From Cryptobacterium curtum DSM 15641 (lineage in GTDB: Bacteria > Actinomycetota > Coriobacteriia > Coriobacteriales > Eggerthellaceae): a DNA stretch of 64,000 nt. This document shows positions 37,309 to 47,128 of this stretch, piece by piece. The first letter of the stretch is position 1. Each line of letters opens with the position of its first letter. The stretch is from positions 963,501 through 1,027,500 of the forward strand of contig NC_013170.1 of assembly GCF_000023845.1 (NCBI RefSeq), written 5' to 3'. Under the pieces are notes generated by a model. The model was not told the DNA's origin. It searched no databases and saw only the letters and a program-made list of their open reading frames with translations. A program made the position numbers and the translations under genes.

Positions 37309-37346
37309 GGCAAGGCACTCTCCATACATATGGTAGGTGCCTTGCC
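37309..37346 (+). terminator. Inverted repeat downstream of CoA transferase
   Basis: GGCAAGGCAC (37309-37318) pairs perfectly with GTGCCTTGCC (37337-37346). It ends the CoA transferase message although the following U-run is weak. The rest of 37174-37579 contains scattered (T)AGCAGC-like low-complexity sequence and the lysR promoter; no gene seen. Confidence 0.65.
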
Positions 37347-37579
37347 TGTCCTATTATTTGCAAACCCGAAGTGAGCCTCCGAACGATTTCTTAGATACAT
37401 CAAGCCGCAAATCCCTTTTCCCTTCATGGATTCACTGACCCGTTACAGATTGACAGCAGTCCTAAATGGCTGATATCTGCTAAGCTAAACCCACGAAGAG
37501 TTTCACGTCTACACGTGTTCTTTCTCAGAGAAAATCGCATCGCGCAGATACGCTTCGCTCGGTCGTCAAAGGAGCACCC

Positions 37580-38491
37580 ATGAACCTGTCTCAGCTTCAG
37601 TACTTCTGTAAATTGGCGGAACTCCAGCATTACACCAAAGCAGCTGAACAGCTCTACATCACACAGCCAACCCTTTCGAATTCTATCTCGCGACTCGAAG
37701 ACGAACTGGGTGTCCCTCTCTTTGTGCGCGATGGGCGCAATGTACGCCTGACCAAGTACGGACGCGAGTTCAACGAGTATGCAAAGCAGGCACTTGCAGC
37801 AATCGACAAAGGCAAACAGCTCGCACAAGACGAGGCAGGCGAATACACGGGCACAGTTTCAATTGGTACGGTCTACACCATTGAAGACGCGTTTCTGCCT
37901 AGCATCATTAAGGAATATCGCCAGCGTTTTGGCACCAAACCGGTCATTCACGTCGCACAGGGACTTACCAATGCCCTTATAGAAGGCCTGGAAGACGACA
38001 CGTATGATCTTATTTTTGGCGCCTACAAGCCCAACCGCGAAAGCTTAAACTTTATCCCAGTGACAACTCAAAGTCTGCGCGTCATGGTGCATCGAAATCA
38101 CCGCTTGGCAAAGCACAAGAGCATTCCACTTTCCAGTTTGCACGGTGAGCATTTGATTACGTATCACTTTAATACGCCATTGGGTATGGAAGTAAAAACC
38201 GTGATTGGCCATGAAGGACTACTGCCGACCGAACAATACGACGATGAGATTACCCTTGCCTCAATGGTTGATGCGAATGCCTCAGCTGTTGGACTGGCAC
38301 TGGCTACCTTAGGATTTAACATCTTCCCCGACTTGGTAACCATTCCGCTCGACGATGTGCCCGAAGACTTTCATACCATTTATCTAATTTACAAAAAGGG
38401 AAGCTATAAGACACCCGCTGTTCAGCATTTTATCGATGTGGCACGCGAATATGGCCACATTGAGCCCCCTATTGGATCGCTGCAACATTAG
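37580..38491 (+). CDS. LysR-family transcriptional regulator
   Basis: 303 residues. N-terminal winged helix MNLSQLQYFCKLAELQHY then AAEQLYITQPTLSNSISRLE; effector-binding domain from about residue 90. ATG at 37580 with AAAGGAG upstream. It lies between the ligase/dehydrogenase/CoA-transferase genes on its left and the MFS/fix genes on its right, so it is a natural candidate to control one or both, with the acid or its CoA ester as inducer. Confidence 0.92.
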   Translation: MNLSQLQYFCKLAELQHYTKAAEQLYITQPTLSNSISRLEDELGVPLFVRDGRNVRLTKYGREFNEYAKQALAAIDKGKQLAQDEAGEYTGTVSIGTVYTIEDAFLPSIIKEYRQRFGTKPVIHVAQGLTNALIEGLEDDTYDLIFGAYKPNRESLNFIPVTTQSLRVMVHRNHRLAKHKSIPLSSLHGEHLITYHFNTPLGMEVKTVIGHEGLLPTEQYDDEITLASMVDANASAVGLALATLGFNIFPDLVTIPLDDVPEDFHTIYLIYKKGSYKTPAVQHFIDVAREYGHIEPPIGSLQH

Positions 38492-38835
38492 ATAAATGCG
38501 AGGCACGTGACGGTTGCCGAGCGTCTACGTTCCCATGGCTAGTGAATCACCGAGTACTAGCTGAACACTAACCTGGCTGTGTCGAGTTCGAAGCGCTCGT
38601 GCACATCGAGTGAATCATATCTATTGAATCATTGCGGCATTAGATTGGACACAAAGGGGCGGCCGAGTACATCGACCACCCCTTGTGCACATAGATGTGG
38701 GTTAAGAAATTCCCCTATGTTTTGTTTGCACGCACCTGCTAAAAGGCAGCTTATAAGCTTAAAGACCAAAACATCGAAAAAGAAGTTGAGCCCATCAGTG
38801 CACGCAGCACAAGCTCTCGTTACAATTCACTGCAG
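38492..38835. other. Convergent intergenic region with a hairpin
   Basis: No gene seen. An inverted repeat at 38650-38687 (CACAAAGGGGCGG / CCACCCCTTGTG, one bulged A) probably terminates the converging lysR and MFS transcripts. Confidence 0.55.
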
Positions 38836-40194
38836 CTAATCGCGTACCTTCTCAAGTGCGCTGTATCCGAACATACTCTTGAACTGGCTGATCAGATAGA
38901 GTGCCATCAAGACAGACAGAATAGCGGCGACCAACAGCAAGACCATCATGATCCATACTGCGCTTGCTTCACCCGTAGCTGAAGTCATGGCACCAACAAT
39001 GCCAGGCAAGAATACCGATGCCGCACCCATGAAGGTGTAATACATACCAACATTACGACCACGCGGCCCTGGGCAGATAAGCTGACGTTGTGTAACACCG
39101 GTCTGCAGCATGCCACCAGCAGCACCAAAGCCCAGAAGAGCAATGCCCACATACACGGCGCCAGCACCAACACCCAGAGGAAGTGCCAGCAGAACAACAC
39201 CCAGACCAGCTACAGCAATAATAGAGTCGATAAGAATAACCTTAACTGGATTCCACCGGAGCTTGCCCATCATGAAAGCCCAGAACAACACTGCAATGAT
39301 AGAGCCAGCTGTGTAGATGGACGTCAGACCCGCAGCCGCAACAGGGTCAAGCCCTAAATGTGCCTGACCAAAGGCCTTGGAGTACTGCTGAGCGCCGTAC
39401 ATAATAAACATGATGACAAAGCCATAGAACAGCGTAACGAACTGAGTAAGACCATTGGGCTTCTTCAGCATTGCATCACGGGCCGCCTGAATTTCAGCCT
39501 CTGCAGCGTTTTTAGCAGCTGCTTTATCAGAATCAGAGTCGACCTTAGTCTTGCGTTGATCGTCATACACAAACGGTGTAAAAATGGCGCAAACGGTGGC
39601 GATAACTGACAGGATAATGGCAACCCACACATTGATATGCCAATCGCCCGTATTGGCAGTGGTAACAACGGTGTTTGTTGCCTTATCGAGAACGTGATTT
39701 GCATTGAGAGCAGCGAACAACGGATACACAATACCCGATACCGAAATAACTGCTTTGATACCAATTGTCGTCGCTCCAGCTTGACGCGGATTAGCTTCGG
39801 CGATAGCAGGATACAGTGCACCATCCCAGAAACCTGATGTCGCTAAACCAGACAGGAAACCAGCAACAGCAGCTACCGTTGCATTATCGGTAACCAGCAT
39901 AATAACGAACGAAATCACATACAGAACGCCACCAAGAACAGCGGGGAGTTTACGCCCAATACGGTCGGAAATCTCGCCGCCAATCCACACGGAGATAAAT
40001 TTACCGACGCCCGTCCAAACAATGGCGGTTGATACCGCTGCGGCACCCAACTTCGGATCAGTAAATCCCCACTGCGTATAGAAGTCAACCTGATTCTGGC
40101 TGAAGATGATTGCCTGCACGCCGTGCGTCAGATAGCACATATACACGGTGGCGATGGCAAACAGGTACTTCTTCGCCTGTTTCGCTGCACTCAT
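38836..40194 (-). CDS. MFS transporter (probable carboxylate uptake)
   Basis: Twelve-span permease of about 452 residues. Motif A-like loop GGEISDRIGRKLPAVLGG after span 2; a charged central cytoplasmic loop (KTKVDSDSDKAAAKNAAEAE). The start is put at 40194 (GAGGAG seven bases upstream) rather than the earlier in-frame ATG. It is the last gene on the minus-strand arm of the acyl-CoA island, 390 bases after the second acyl-CoA dehydrogenase. It would import the acid that the ligase or CoA transferase activates, in the place taken by a BCCT carrier in carnitine clusters (inference). Confidence 0.85.
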   Translation of the reverse strand: MSAAKQAKKYLFAIATVYMCYLTHGVQAIIFSQNQVDFYTQWGFTDPKLGAAAVSTAIVWTGVGKFISVWIGGEISDRIGRKLPAVLGGVLYVISFVIMLVTDNATVAAVAGFLSGLATSGFWDGALYPAIAEANPRQAGATTIGIKAVISVSGIVYPLFAALNANHVLDKATNTVVTTANTGDWHINVWVAIILSVIATVCAIFTPFVYDDQRKTKVDSDSDKAAAKNAAEAEIQAARDAMLKKPNGLTQFVTLFYGFVIMFIMYGAQQYSKAFGQAHLGLDPVAAAGLTSIYTAGSIIAVLFWAFMMGKLRWNPVKVILIDSIIAVAGLGVVLLALPLGVGAGAVYVGIALLGFGAAGGMLQTGVTQRQLICPGPRGRNVGMYYTFMGAASVFLPGIVGAMTSATGEASAVWIMMVLLLVAAILSVLMALYLISQFKSMFGYSALEKVRD

Positions 40195-40583
40195 TGCATC
40201 TCTCCTCATCGCATTGAGTCCTACGTATTACGCAGGTTCGTCTGTCCTCTCCCATACATAAGCCACAACATAAGAGGCAGACCTACTCGATTCATCAAGA
40301 TTCATCGACTGCCGACCCGTTATGGCTCGCAAAAAGGATATATCGAACCTCATTCATAATATGGCCTGCAGAATATGAAAGCCAATTGATTAAAAGGGGG
40401 TCATATCCGCATTTATATTTCATTTTGGAATGTAAGAAGACAGAACCACCTATAGATGCTGTAAATGCGCTCACTTAAAGCACCGTACGTGTCTATCGAT
40501 GTGCCAATCAGCGCACTGTGCATGCTTATTCGCGCACCATTCACAACAACAAAGGTACTGTGTGCCATAAAATGGCGTGGGTT
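40195..40583 (-). other. Upstream region of the MFS transporter gene
   Basis: 389 bases without a supported gene. An AT-rich stretch around 40380-40440 probably contains the MFS promoter. Confidence 0.4.
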
Positions 40584-41744
40584 CTACTGATACTTTTCTT
40601 TTAAAAGTGGAGAAGCAATACGCACCATAATCTGGTCGGTTCCATCAGCAATCTGGTTGCCGCGGCAGTCCTGCCAAATCCAACTTGCCCGTTCATAGGT
40701 GGTATATCCTCGTCCACCCAGTATCTGCATCGCTCTACTCGCAACGTCGCACGCCGCTTGAGGAACAAAACGCTTCATAAGGGCAACGGCGAGACGCTTA
40801 TCCGAACACGACGCATCGAATGCCCAGGCCGCTTCATAGACAAGCGCACGCATTGCCCGTACGTTGATTTCCATATCAACTAACAACTGTTCAATCTGTT
40901 GAAAATCACCAATAGCCTGGCCAAATGCCTCACGCTGCTGTGCATGATGCACGGCATCTTCAAGTGCCGCCTGAGCCATTCCTAACGACTGAGCACACAC
41001 GAGTGTTCTGCTAATTTCAAACACGTGAAATAAGCGCGGGAAGCCAGCCATTCCCGTATCGTCAAGCCGCCAGGAAGGATCAAGTTCAACCTGCGAAAAT
41101 GAAAGGTCAGCGAAGGGTAATATCTTCTGGCCAATCTTGTCGATGGGATAGGCTTCAATCCCGTTTGTATCAAGAGGAACCAGCCAAAAAGAAAGGTGCG
41201 GACGCTCGGTTGCTTGCGTGTTAGTCTCGTCAAGGGCCGCCACCATAATCTGTGGCGCATATTCCCCATTCTCGACAAACGTTTTTCGACCATCAAGAAA
41301 TAGACGGTTGCTGCGCCTCGTCACTTTTGTCTTCATACCCATCGTATCGCTGCCCGCTGCCGGCTCGGTAACCGCAAGGGAAAAAGCCAGCTTGCCAGAG
41401 GTACGGTATTCCTCAATCAACGGACGTGCTTTATCCGAAGCAGCGGCAAATTCCTGCAAGATACGCACGTGCATAATATCGCTCGCAAAGGGCAGCGACG
41501 CCCCGGCGACACGACACATTTCTTCGTTGATCAAAGCTTGTGCAAGCAGAGACCCGCTTCGATCTTCAAAACCAGCCAGCTGTGGATGACGATAGTATTC
41601 TTCGACAAACGCGCGGCGCACCTTGTCTGGTAGACCCTCGTCATGCTGCCACTGTCTAATGTTTTCTACCGTAAGGTATTCAGTGGCAAAACGTTTAAAT
41701 GAATTGACAAGGCTCCTCTGTTCATTGCTGAGCGAGAAATCCAT
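40584..41744 (-). CDS. Acyl-CoA dehydrogenase (second, CaiA-like)
   Basis: 386 residues. LAFSLAVTEPAAGSDTMGMKTK is the flavin-binding stretch; ALEDAVHHAQQREAFGQAIG and MQILGGRGYTTYERAS are family segments. The C-terminus WQDCRGNQIADGTDQIM resembles crotonobetainyl-CoA reductase (CaiA) rather than beta-oxidation enzymes with YEGT; an Asp occupies that position. Start at 41744 with TTGGAGG upstream; the longer frame to 41759 is less likely. It follows fixX by 29 bases and so belongs to the fixABCX transcript. FixAB would reduce it directly. Confidence 0.92.
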   Translation of the reverse strand: MDFSLSNEQRSLVNSFKRFATEYLTVENIRQWQHDEGLPDKVRRAFVEEYYRHPQLAGFEDRSGSLLAQALINEEMCRVAGASLPFASDIMHVRILQEFAAASDKARPLIEEYRTSGKLAFSLAVTEPAAGSDTMGMKTKVTRRSNRLFLDGRKTFVENGEYAPQIMVAALDETNTQATERPHLSFWLVPLDTNGIEAYPIDKIGQKILPFADLSFSQVELDPSWRLDDTGMAGFPRLFHVFEISRTLVCAQSLGMAQAALEDAVHHAQQREAFGQAIGDFQQIEQLLVDMEINVRAMRALVYEAAWAFDASCSDKRLAVALMKRFVPQAACDVASRAMQILGGRGYTTYERASWIWQDCRGNQIADGTDQIMVRIASPLLKEKYQ

Positions 41745-41773
41745 GTCCACTACCTCCAAGCCACGCGGGCATC

Positions 41774-42088
41774 CTAGCCAAAGCGGTACTGAACCCCCAT
41801 AGTTGGACCGGGATTATCCCACTTGGCCAATATTGTCGCTTCTGCCACGATGCGGCACGTGCCACACTCAAGACAGCCAGCATAATCAAATGACTTGTGA
41901 CCCTCGTCGTCTACCTTATACAAAGCCGCAGGACACACGCGTACCAGCTTAGCAAACTCTTCATCATCAACGTTATCGATATCGTCGCCTGCCAATACAA
42001 TATGCGCATTTTCTTCATCGACATTGTAGTGATTTAAGGCGATTAGCTCGTCAACATTAACGGTAATCTCAGGTAGTTTCATGCTCAT
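41774..42088 (-). CDS. fixX: Ferredoxin-like protein FixX
   Basis: 104 residues; the Fe-S partner of FixC, together equivalent to ETF-quinone oxidoreductase. Four cluster cysteines: C52 (VCPAALY), C72, C75 and C78 (GCLECGTC). ATG at 42088 overlaps the fixC stop by ATGA; a second ATG is two codons on. Fourth gene of the fix operon. Confidence 0.93.
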   Translation of the reverse strand: MSMKLPEITVNVDELIALNHYNVDEENAHIVLAGDDIDNVDDEEFAKLVRVCPAALYKVDDEGHKSFDYAGCLECGTCRIVAEATILAKWDNPGPTMGVQYRFG

Positions 42089-43398
42089 AGCGCCTTCAGA
42101 GCTCCCCTCACTTGTTTGAACAGCTTGAACAGGCCGCGTTGTTTGACAATCGGCATCATGCGCGCCTTTAAATGCACCTGGGGTTTCCCGTTTACTACAA
42201 AGAGCGCATTCAGAGCTTCACGTATCATCACGGGATAATCGGTAAACATCTCAGGCCAGTTTTCCATCGTGGTCGGCCATGCCTTAAATGTTTCCAGATC
42301 TTTGAGCACAAAGCTGTTTTCCATACGGCTGCGATATCCAGCAAGACTTTCTTTGCTGACGTCACCTGCGTCAAGAGCTTCAACAGCAGCTTCAGCAGCA
42401 AATCGGCCGCTTGCCACCGCAAAGTCCATGCCACGCACCTGATAACCCAGATTCATGCAGAGCATCGCCGCATCACCTGCGATAAGACACCCATCGAAGA
42501 GATAATCAGGAATCATGTTGTAGCCACCTTCGGATACCATGTGACCCGAATGCTCAACAAGCTCAGCCCCTTTGAGAATAGGCGCAACAGCGGGATGGCG
42601 TTTAAAGTCGTCAAGTGCCTGATAAATGGTCGTGTCAGACGCTGCCATATTTTTAATGGTTGCCACCAGACCTAAGCTTATCGACTCGTTGTTGGTGTAA
42701 AGAAAACCACCGCCAACACTGCCATGTGTGCAGTCGCCCACAAACAGCATGGCGGCACCTTCGCCTTCGGGAACCAGGAATCGATCCTCAATGGTGGCAG
42801 CAGGAAGCTCGAAGGTTTCTTTAATGCCCACAGCGATTTCATGATCAGCGGGGCGCGGAGCACCAAGATTACGTTCGGCAAGAAGATTATTCACCCCTTC
42901 GGCCACAATAGTAACCTGGGCCGTAATTTCGTCATCGCCTGCTTTAATGCCGATAATGCGGCCGGCATCATCCTTGAGCAACTCTTCGACGGCGATGCCG
43001 CAAATATATTCAGCACCAGCAGCCTCAGCGGTTTCAGCAAGCCATTGATCAAACGGGCCGCGCAACCCACTGTATGAATCAGAGCCAGCCGCCGCGAGTT
43101 CAGGACTCGTGAAGTCAATAGTCATGTTCGCTGCCGGATCCATCAATGCCATACGCTCGTGCGTGATCTTACGCTCGAAGGGAATATCATCAATCGTGAT
43201 TTCCCCGTCTGAATAGTCGTTAAAGACGCTTCGCAGTGAATGAGCATAGATGCGCCCGCCAGTCATATTCTTAGCGCCAGCATATTCGCCGCGCTCCACC
43301 ACTAAGACGGACTTACCTTTTTTGGCAGCGACATACGCTGCTATGGCACCGGCACAGCCGGAGCCGACCACGATTACGTCGAAATCGGTGTCTGCCAT
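42085..43398 (-). CDS. fixC: FixC flavoprotein (ETF-quinone oxidoreductase-like)
   Basis: 437 residues. FAD Rossmann motif FDVIVVGSGCAGAIAAYVAAKKG; later CLIAGDAAMLCMNLGYQVRGMD is the C-terminal FAD-binding part typical of FixC. It links the FixAB flavoprotein to the membrane quinone pool together with FixX. The start is put at 43398 because AAAGGA precedes it. A large hairpin lies in the 197-base gap after fixB. Confidence 0.94.
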   Translation of the reverse strand: MADTDFDVIVVGSGCAGAIAAYVAAKKGKSVLVVERGEYAGAKNMTGGRIYAHSLRSVFNDYSDGEITIDDIPFERKITHERMALMDPAANMTIDFTSPELAAAGSDSYSGLRGPFDQWLAETAEAAGAEYICGIAVEELLKDDAGRIIGIKAGDDEITAQVTIVAEGVNNLLAERNLGAPRPADHEIAVGIKETFELPAATIEDRFLVPEGEGAAMLFVGDCTHGSVGGGFLYTNNESISLGLVATIKNMAASDTTIYQALDDFKRHPAVAPILKGAELVEHSGHMVSEGGYNMIPDYLFDGCLIAGDAAMLCMNLGYQVRGMDFAVASGRFAAEAAVEALDAGDVSKESLAGYRSRMENSFVLKDLETFKAWPTTMENWPEMFTDYPVMIREALNALFVVNGKPQVHLKARMMPIVKQRGLFKLFKQVRGALKAL

Positions 43399-43425
43399 GC
43401 CGATTCCTTTCTCTCTTATCCCGTG

Positions 43426-43521
43426 CGGGGCATCCAATCAACTGTCAGTCGCCAAGGGGTGGCCTGCATGCCAGCAAATGGTTAGTTGCCGGCAGATGAT
43501 CAGTTGCTAATAGATGCCCCG
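43426..43521. repeat. Long-range hairpin in the fixB-fixC gap
   Basis: CGGGGCATC (43426-43434) pairs with GATGCCCCG (43513-43521), and nested inside CAACTG (43439-43444) pairs with CAGTTG (43501-43506). On the plus strand the outer arm is followed by TTTTT, but no plus-strand gene ends here. In the minus-strand fix message it could set the ratio of FixAB to FixCX. Confidence 0.6.
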
Positions 43522-43594
43522 TTTTTCCTCAGATGTCCTTGCTTCTCCCGCTTCACAGGCGGCTTGTACTGTTTCGCTTTACGGTATCTATTCG

Positions 43595-44482
43595 TTACAG
43601 AGCAGCAGTAAGAGCTGGCAAGACAGTTTTTAAGTCACCGGCAAAGCCGTAATCACACTGCTTGAATATGGGTGCATTCTTGTCTTTATTTACGGCAATA
43701 ATGGTTTCAGAACCGTTGCAACCAACCATGTGCTGCATCTGCCCTGAAATACCAACAGCGACATAGGTCTTCGGTGATACCACCGCACCCGATACACCCA
43801 CGTATGCCTCGCGCGGGAACCAGTCGACACCTTCAGCCAAAGGACGCGTGCAGCCCACTTCAGCACCCAGCTTAGCTGCGAGATCGCGCGCAAGCGCAAG
43901 ATCAGCTTCGTCGGCGAATCCACGACCGCAGGCCACGATTGCCTCTGCGCCCGCAAGGTTTACATCGCTTTCTGGCAAAGCTTCAGTGCCGGTTTTTACC
44001 ACCGCGTGATCAGGTGCTTCAAAAGCAACTTCTTCAACACTGTCGGTACCAGTGGCGGCTGAGCCATCAAACACACCTGCGCCAACCGTAAAGAGCGACA
44101 CCTCACCTGTCGCGCGTGCCTTGCGTACGCCCGTACCACCAAAGTACATACTTGTTGCAGTAAGGTCCTCGAAAGCGCTCACGCCCGTAATGGTAGCCGC
44201 ACCCAAATGGGCTGCAAGGCGTCCCACCAACGACAGGACGTGCAAGCTCGGTTCCGCCAACACAATAGTTGCACCTGATTCATCAAAGAGACGATTGACG
44301 GTGACATAGGCGTCATCAGCCACATTGCCAGCTGGAATCTCGATATGAAACGCTGTATCAGCCACACCAGTAGGAACATCCCCCACCGAAACAATAACAA
44401 CTTCTTCGGCCAGCGTACGAGCACCGCACGTTAACTCAGCGGCAGCTGCTTTCGTTTCAGCAATAACAAATGCCTTAGCCAT
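43595..44482 (-). CDS. fixB: FixB / electron transfer flavoprotein alpha subunit
   Basis: 295 residues. The C-terminal FAD-binding domain contains IVACGRGFADEADLALA, GCTRPLAEGVDWFPREAYVG, GVSGAVVSPKTYVAVGISGQ and the AVNKDKNAPIFKQCDYG stretch, all typical of ETF-alpha. N-terminal MAKAFVIAETKAAA. AGGG lies upstream of the ATG. It pairs with FixA to carry electrons to acyl-CoA dehydrogenases; in FixABCX systems the pair can be bifurcating (family knowledge, not shown here). Confidence 0.95.
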   Translation of the reverse strand: MAKAFVIAETKAAAAELTCGARTLAEEVVIVSVGDVPTGVADTAFHIEIPAGNVADDAYVTVNRLFDESGATIVLAEPSLHVLSLVGRLAAHLGAATITGVSAFEDLTATSMYFGGTGVRKARATGEVSLFTVGAGVFDGSAATGTDSVEEVAFEAPDHAVVKTGTEALPESDVNLAGAEAIVACGRGFADEADLALARDLAAKLGAEVGCTRPLAEGVDWFPREAYVGVSGAVVSPKTYVAVGISGQMQHMVGCNGSETIIAVNKDKNAPIFKQCDYGFAGDLKTVLPALTAAL

Positions 44483-44500
44483 GTTCTTTCCCTACCCTTC

Positions 44501-45244
44501 TTACAGCGCAGCCTTGACGGCGGCGATGAATTCATCAACGTCAGTGAAAATTTCCCGCTTGCGATCAACTTCGGCAGGGGCAGCCACCGAAACTTCTTCG
44601 ACTACGGCCGCAGACGCCGCTGCAGCCCCTTCGACATTCATCGGCTTCTTGCCGGCTGCCAGAATGTCTTTCATGCCCGCAATGCGTGGCTCAGCAAACT
44701 CAGGAGCAACTGATATAACAGCCGGCAGCGGAATCTCAACTGATTCCATTTCGGTTTCTAGAAGACGCTTTGCGGAAAGGGTGTTACTAGCTAATTCAGC
44801 GGAAACGACCCCCGAAACAAAGGGAACATTAAGGGCTGCAGCAAGCTGCGCGCCGGTTTGCTTGGCGTACAAGTCAGCCGATCCATCGCCGGTGATAATG
44901 ACGTCCCAGTCGCCTGCCTGCCCAGCAAGACGTGCAAGTTCGGCTGCCGTACCAAACGCATCCAGGCCAGCAACAGCATCGTCGGCAACAAGGAACAGCT
45001 CATCGACACCGCGAGCCAAAATATTTTTCTTGGTCTTGGAGTCATCCGCCTTTGCAGATCCAACCGAAATAGCTTTCACGGTAGAACCTGGATTTGCTTC
45101 GGCCAGAAGCGCTGCCGCTTCAATTGCATTCAGGTCGTAGGTAGAGACAACCTGATGCGCGCGGGAAAAGTCAAGTGATCCGTCCGAACCGGTCTTGACG
45201 TCCTGGTCATCGGGAACAATCTTGCATGCCACGAGGATGTTCAT
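44501..45244 (-). CDS. fixA: FixA / electron transfer flavoprotein beta subunit
   Basis: 247 residues. MNILVACKIVPDDQDVKTG at the N-terminus, DLNAIEAAALLAEA, and DVIITGDGSADLYAKQTGAQ are ETF-beta features. The start at 45244 follows AAAGGAT; the seven extra codons upstream are unlikely. First gene of fixABCX, with 298 bases of leader before it. Confidence 0.95.
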   Translation of the reverse strand: MNILVACKIVPDDQDVKTGSDGSLDFSRAHQVVSTYDLNAIEAAALLAEANPGSTVKAISVGSAKADDSKTKKNILARGVDELFLVADDAVAGLDAFGTAAELARLAGQAGDWDVIITGDGSADLYAKQTGAQLAAALNVPFVSGVVSAELASNTLSAKRLLETEMESVEIPLPAVISVAPEFAEPRIAGMKDILAAGKKPMNVEGAAAASAAVVEEVSVAAPAEVDRKREIFTDVDEFIAAVKAAL

Positions 45245-45542
45245 AGAGGATCCTTTCTCGAACATTCAATTCATTCATCCACACAAACGGTAAGCACTAT
45301 GCACGCTCCAGCCGCAGTATGTCGTTTGCCATTGCGCCAAACACCTTGAGAAAACGAGGTATTTCCAGGTGAATAACGCACTTTCACAATACGGTGCCCC
45401 TTTAAATAACTAAAGCGGCAGTTTTCAAATTTGCCCAGATACCGTATCGCAGTGCACTGCCTATCACACAGCAGTGCTCAAGGGGCATCCTGACAGCTCA
45501 GCAACGCGCAAGATCGCTATCAGAACGCACCCTCACACAAAC
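45245..45542 (-). promoter_or_regulatory. fixA leader / gap after CaiA-like gene
   Basis: No gene seen. It contains a 12-base palindrome GCAGTGCACTGC at 45449-45460 and an 8-base inverted pair TGCCCCTT / AAGGGGCA (45395-45402, 45480-45487) enclosing it. Either a terminator-like structure after the dehydrogenase or the fix promoter region. Confidence 0.45.
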
Positions 45543-46697
45543 CTACAGAGCGTACTTTTTCGCCACTTGGCGTCCGCCGATATAGGCCATAATCTCGTGC
45601 GTGCCGCCACCAAACATGTTGCCACGCGTGTCAGCCCACAGGCGTCCAATACGCACCTCGGTGGTATACCCGAGACCCGCATATATCTGCAGTGCCATAT
45701 CCGTTACTTCAAAGCACTCTTTGCAGCCGTAGCGCTTCAGAAGAGCACTCTCAAGCTGAACTGGTTCACCGTTATCCATCATCCACAGCACCTTATACAG
45801 GAACTGGCGAGTGGTCTGAACCTTGATTTCCATGTCGGTTAACAGCTCTTGAATCATTTCCTGCTTGAAGATCGGCTTTCCAAAAGCAATGCGCTGGTTA
45901 GCATACTGAGCCGCATCAGACAGTGCCGCTTGAGCCAACCCCAGCTGTTCCGCAACAATATAAGCACGTTCGACTTCGAAGTTCTTCATCAGCATCATGA
46001 AGCCCTTGCCAGCCTCACCCATACGCATATCTTCAGTCAGCACCACATCGTCGAAGTACACTTCGCAGAAGGGAATGCACTGCTGCCCGATCTTATGTAG
46101 CGCCGCCGTCGAAACACCCGGGGTGTCCATCTTGACGAGCCACAAGCTCATATCCCCGTTGTCGTGGCTGGGATCTTCATCTTTGGCAACAACGATGGTG
46201 TAGGGCAAAACCGCACCCATGGTCACCCAGGTCTTCTGACCAGACAAGAGATACGTTCCGTCGGCCTGTTTCTTCGTTACACAGGTCATCGAACGATTGT
46301 CGGAACCAGCACCAGGCTCTGAAATAGAAAGCGACGAAATGGGCCAACCGGTTTCCATGTAATGATCCATGCACATCTGTTTCTGCTCATCAGTACCGAA
46401 TTCCATAATGTCAAACATCGAAAGTGAATTCTGATACAGAATGTGCATGCAGCCGCTTTTTTCATACAGACGCTCGATCATCAAGCCGATCGTCTGACGG
46501 TCGGCAGGAATCCCGCCGAACTCTTCGGGGATACCCATAAGCCCGAAACCAGCATCGCGATACGCTTCAGCAATTTCATCGGGCATAGTACCCGTCTCGT
46601 ACATTTCAGCAATAGCTTCATCAGTGAAGTAGCGTTCGCAGAATTCGTCGACACTTTCTAGAAGAAGTTCTTGCTCATCGGTCAGATTGAAATCCAT
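45543..46697 (-). CDS. Acyl-CoA dehydrogenase (third, CaiA-like)
   Basis: 384 residues. MDFNLTDEQELLLESVDEFC start; SSLSISEPGAGSDNRSMTC flavin stretch; ALSDAAQYANQRIAFGKPI; C-terminus IGRLWADTRGNMFGGGTHEIM followed by GRQVAKKYAL, which strongly resembles crotonobetainyl-CoA reductase. GAGGAGG precedes the ATG. It is the first gene of the minus-strand arm and divergent from a TetR regulator 430 bases away. Three dehydrogenase paralogues in one island suggest different substrates or hetero-oligomers. Confidence 0.93.
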   Translation of the reverse strand: MDFNLTDEQELLLESVDEFCERYFTDEAIAEMYETGTMPDEIAEAYRDAGFGLMGIPEEFGGIPADRQTIGLMIERLYEKSGCMHILYQNSLSMFDIMEFGTDEQKQMCMDHYMETGWPISSLSISEPGAGSDNRSMTCVTKKQADGTYLLSGQKTWVTMGAVLPYTIVVAKDEDPSHDNGDMSLWLVKMDTPGVSTAALHKIGQQCIPFCEVYFDDVVLTEDMRMGEAGKGFMMLMKNFEVERAYIVAEQLGLAQAALSDAAQYANQRIAFGKPIFKQEMIQELLTDMEIKVQTTRQFLYKVLWMMDNGEPVQLESALLKRYGCKECFEVTDMALQIYAGLGYTTEVRIGRLWADTRGNMFGGGTHEIMAYIGGRQVAKKYAL

Positions 46698-47128
46698 GTT
46701 TCCTCCTCGATCTGACGGGGAACGCCCCCGAGACGCTCAGCAGCCGATGGACATAGAATACGATGGTGGAATACACATCGGATGGTCATTTTTCTAAATC
46801 TGTCCGTATGATTTGTAAAGCACCTGTTCAGCGATGTGCATAAGGGAAAAAGGAATGCAATCGGGCGTCATTGATAGATTCAGAGAATAGAATGGGTTCA
46901 ACTTGGATGCATCGCACGAGAAATGTATGCACTATACCCTCATGCGGGAACTACCGAAGACGATAAGATATACAAGAGTCAAAGCTACCAGAGGAGATAA
47001 GATAGACACCAAAGCTCAAATGACCGTAGATACCCAGCATCGCGCCGCATTACTGAGTTCAAACAAGTGCATTAAAAACAAACTGGTACATTGAACAAAC
47101 CGAATGGGCGAGTCGAAAGAAGTATGCA
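46698..47128. promoter_or_regulatory. Divergent promoter region of CaiA-like gene and TetR regulator
   Basis: 431 bases. The only open frame (46903-47094, 63 codons, no ribosome site, no recognisable content) is not supported as a gene. Likely holds both promoters and the TetR operator, which I could not pin down. Confidence 0.4.

Noticed and set aside
46903..47094. 63-codon plus-strand frame before the TetR gene
   Set aside because: No ribosome site, no recognisable composition, lies in a divergent promoter region.
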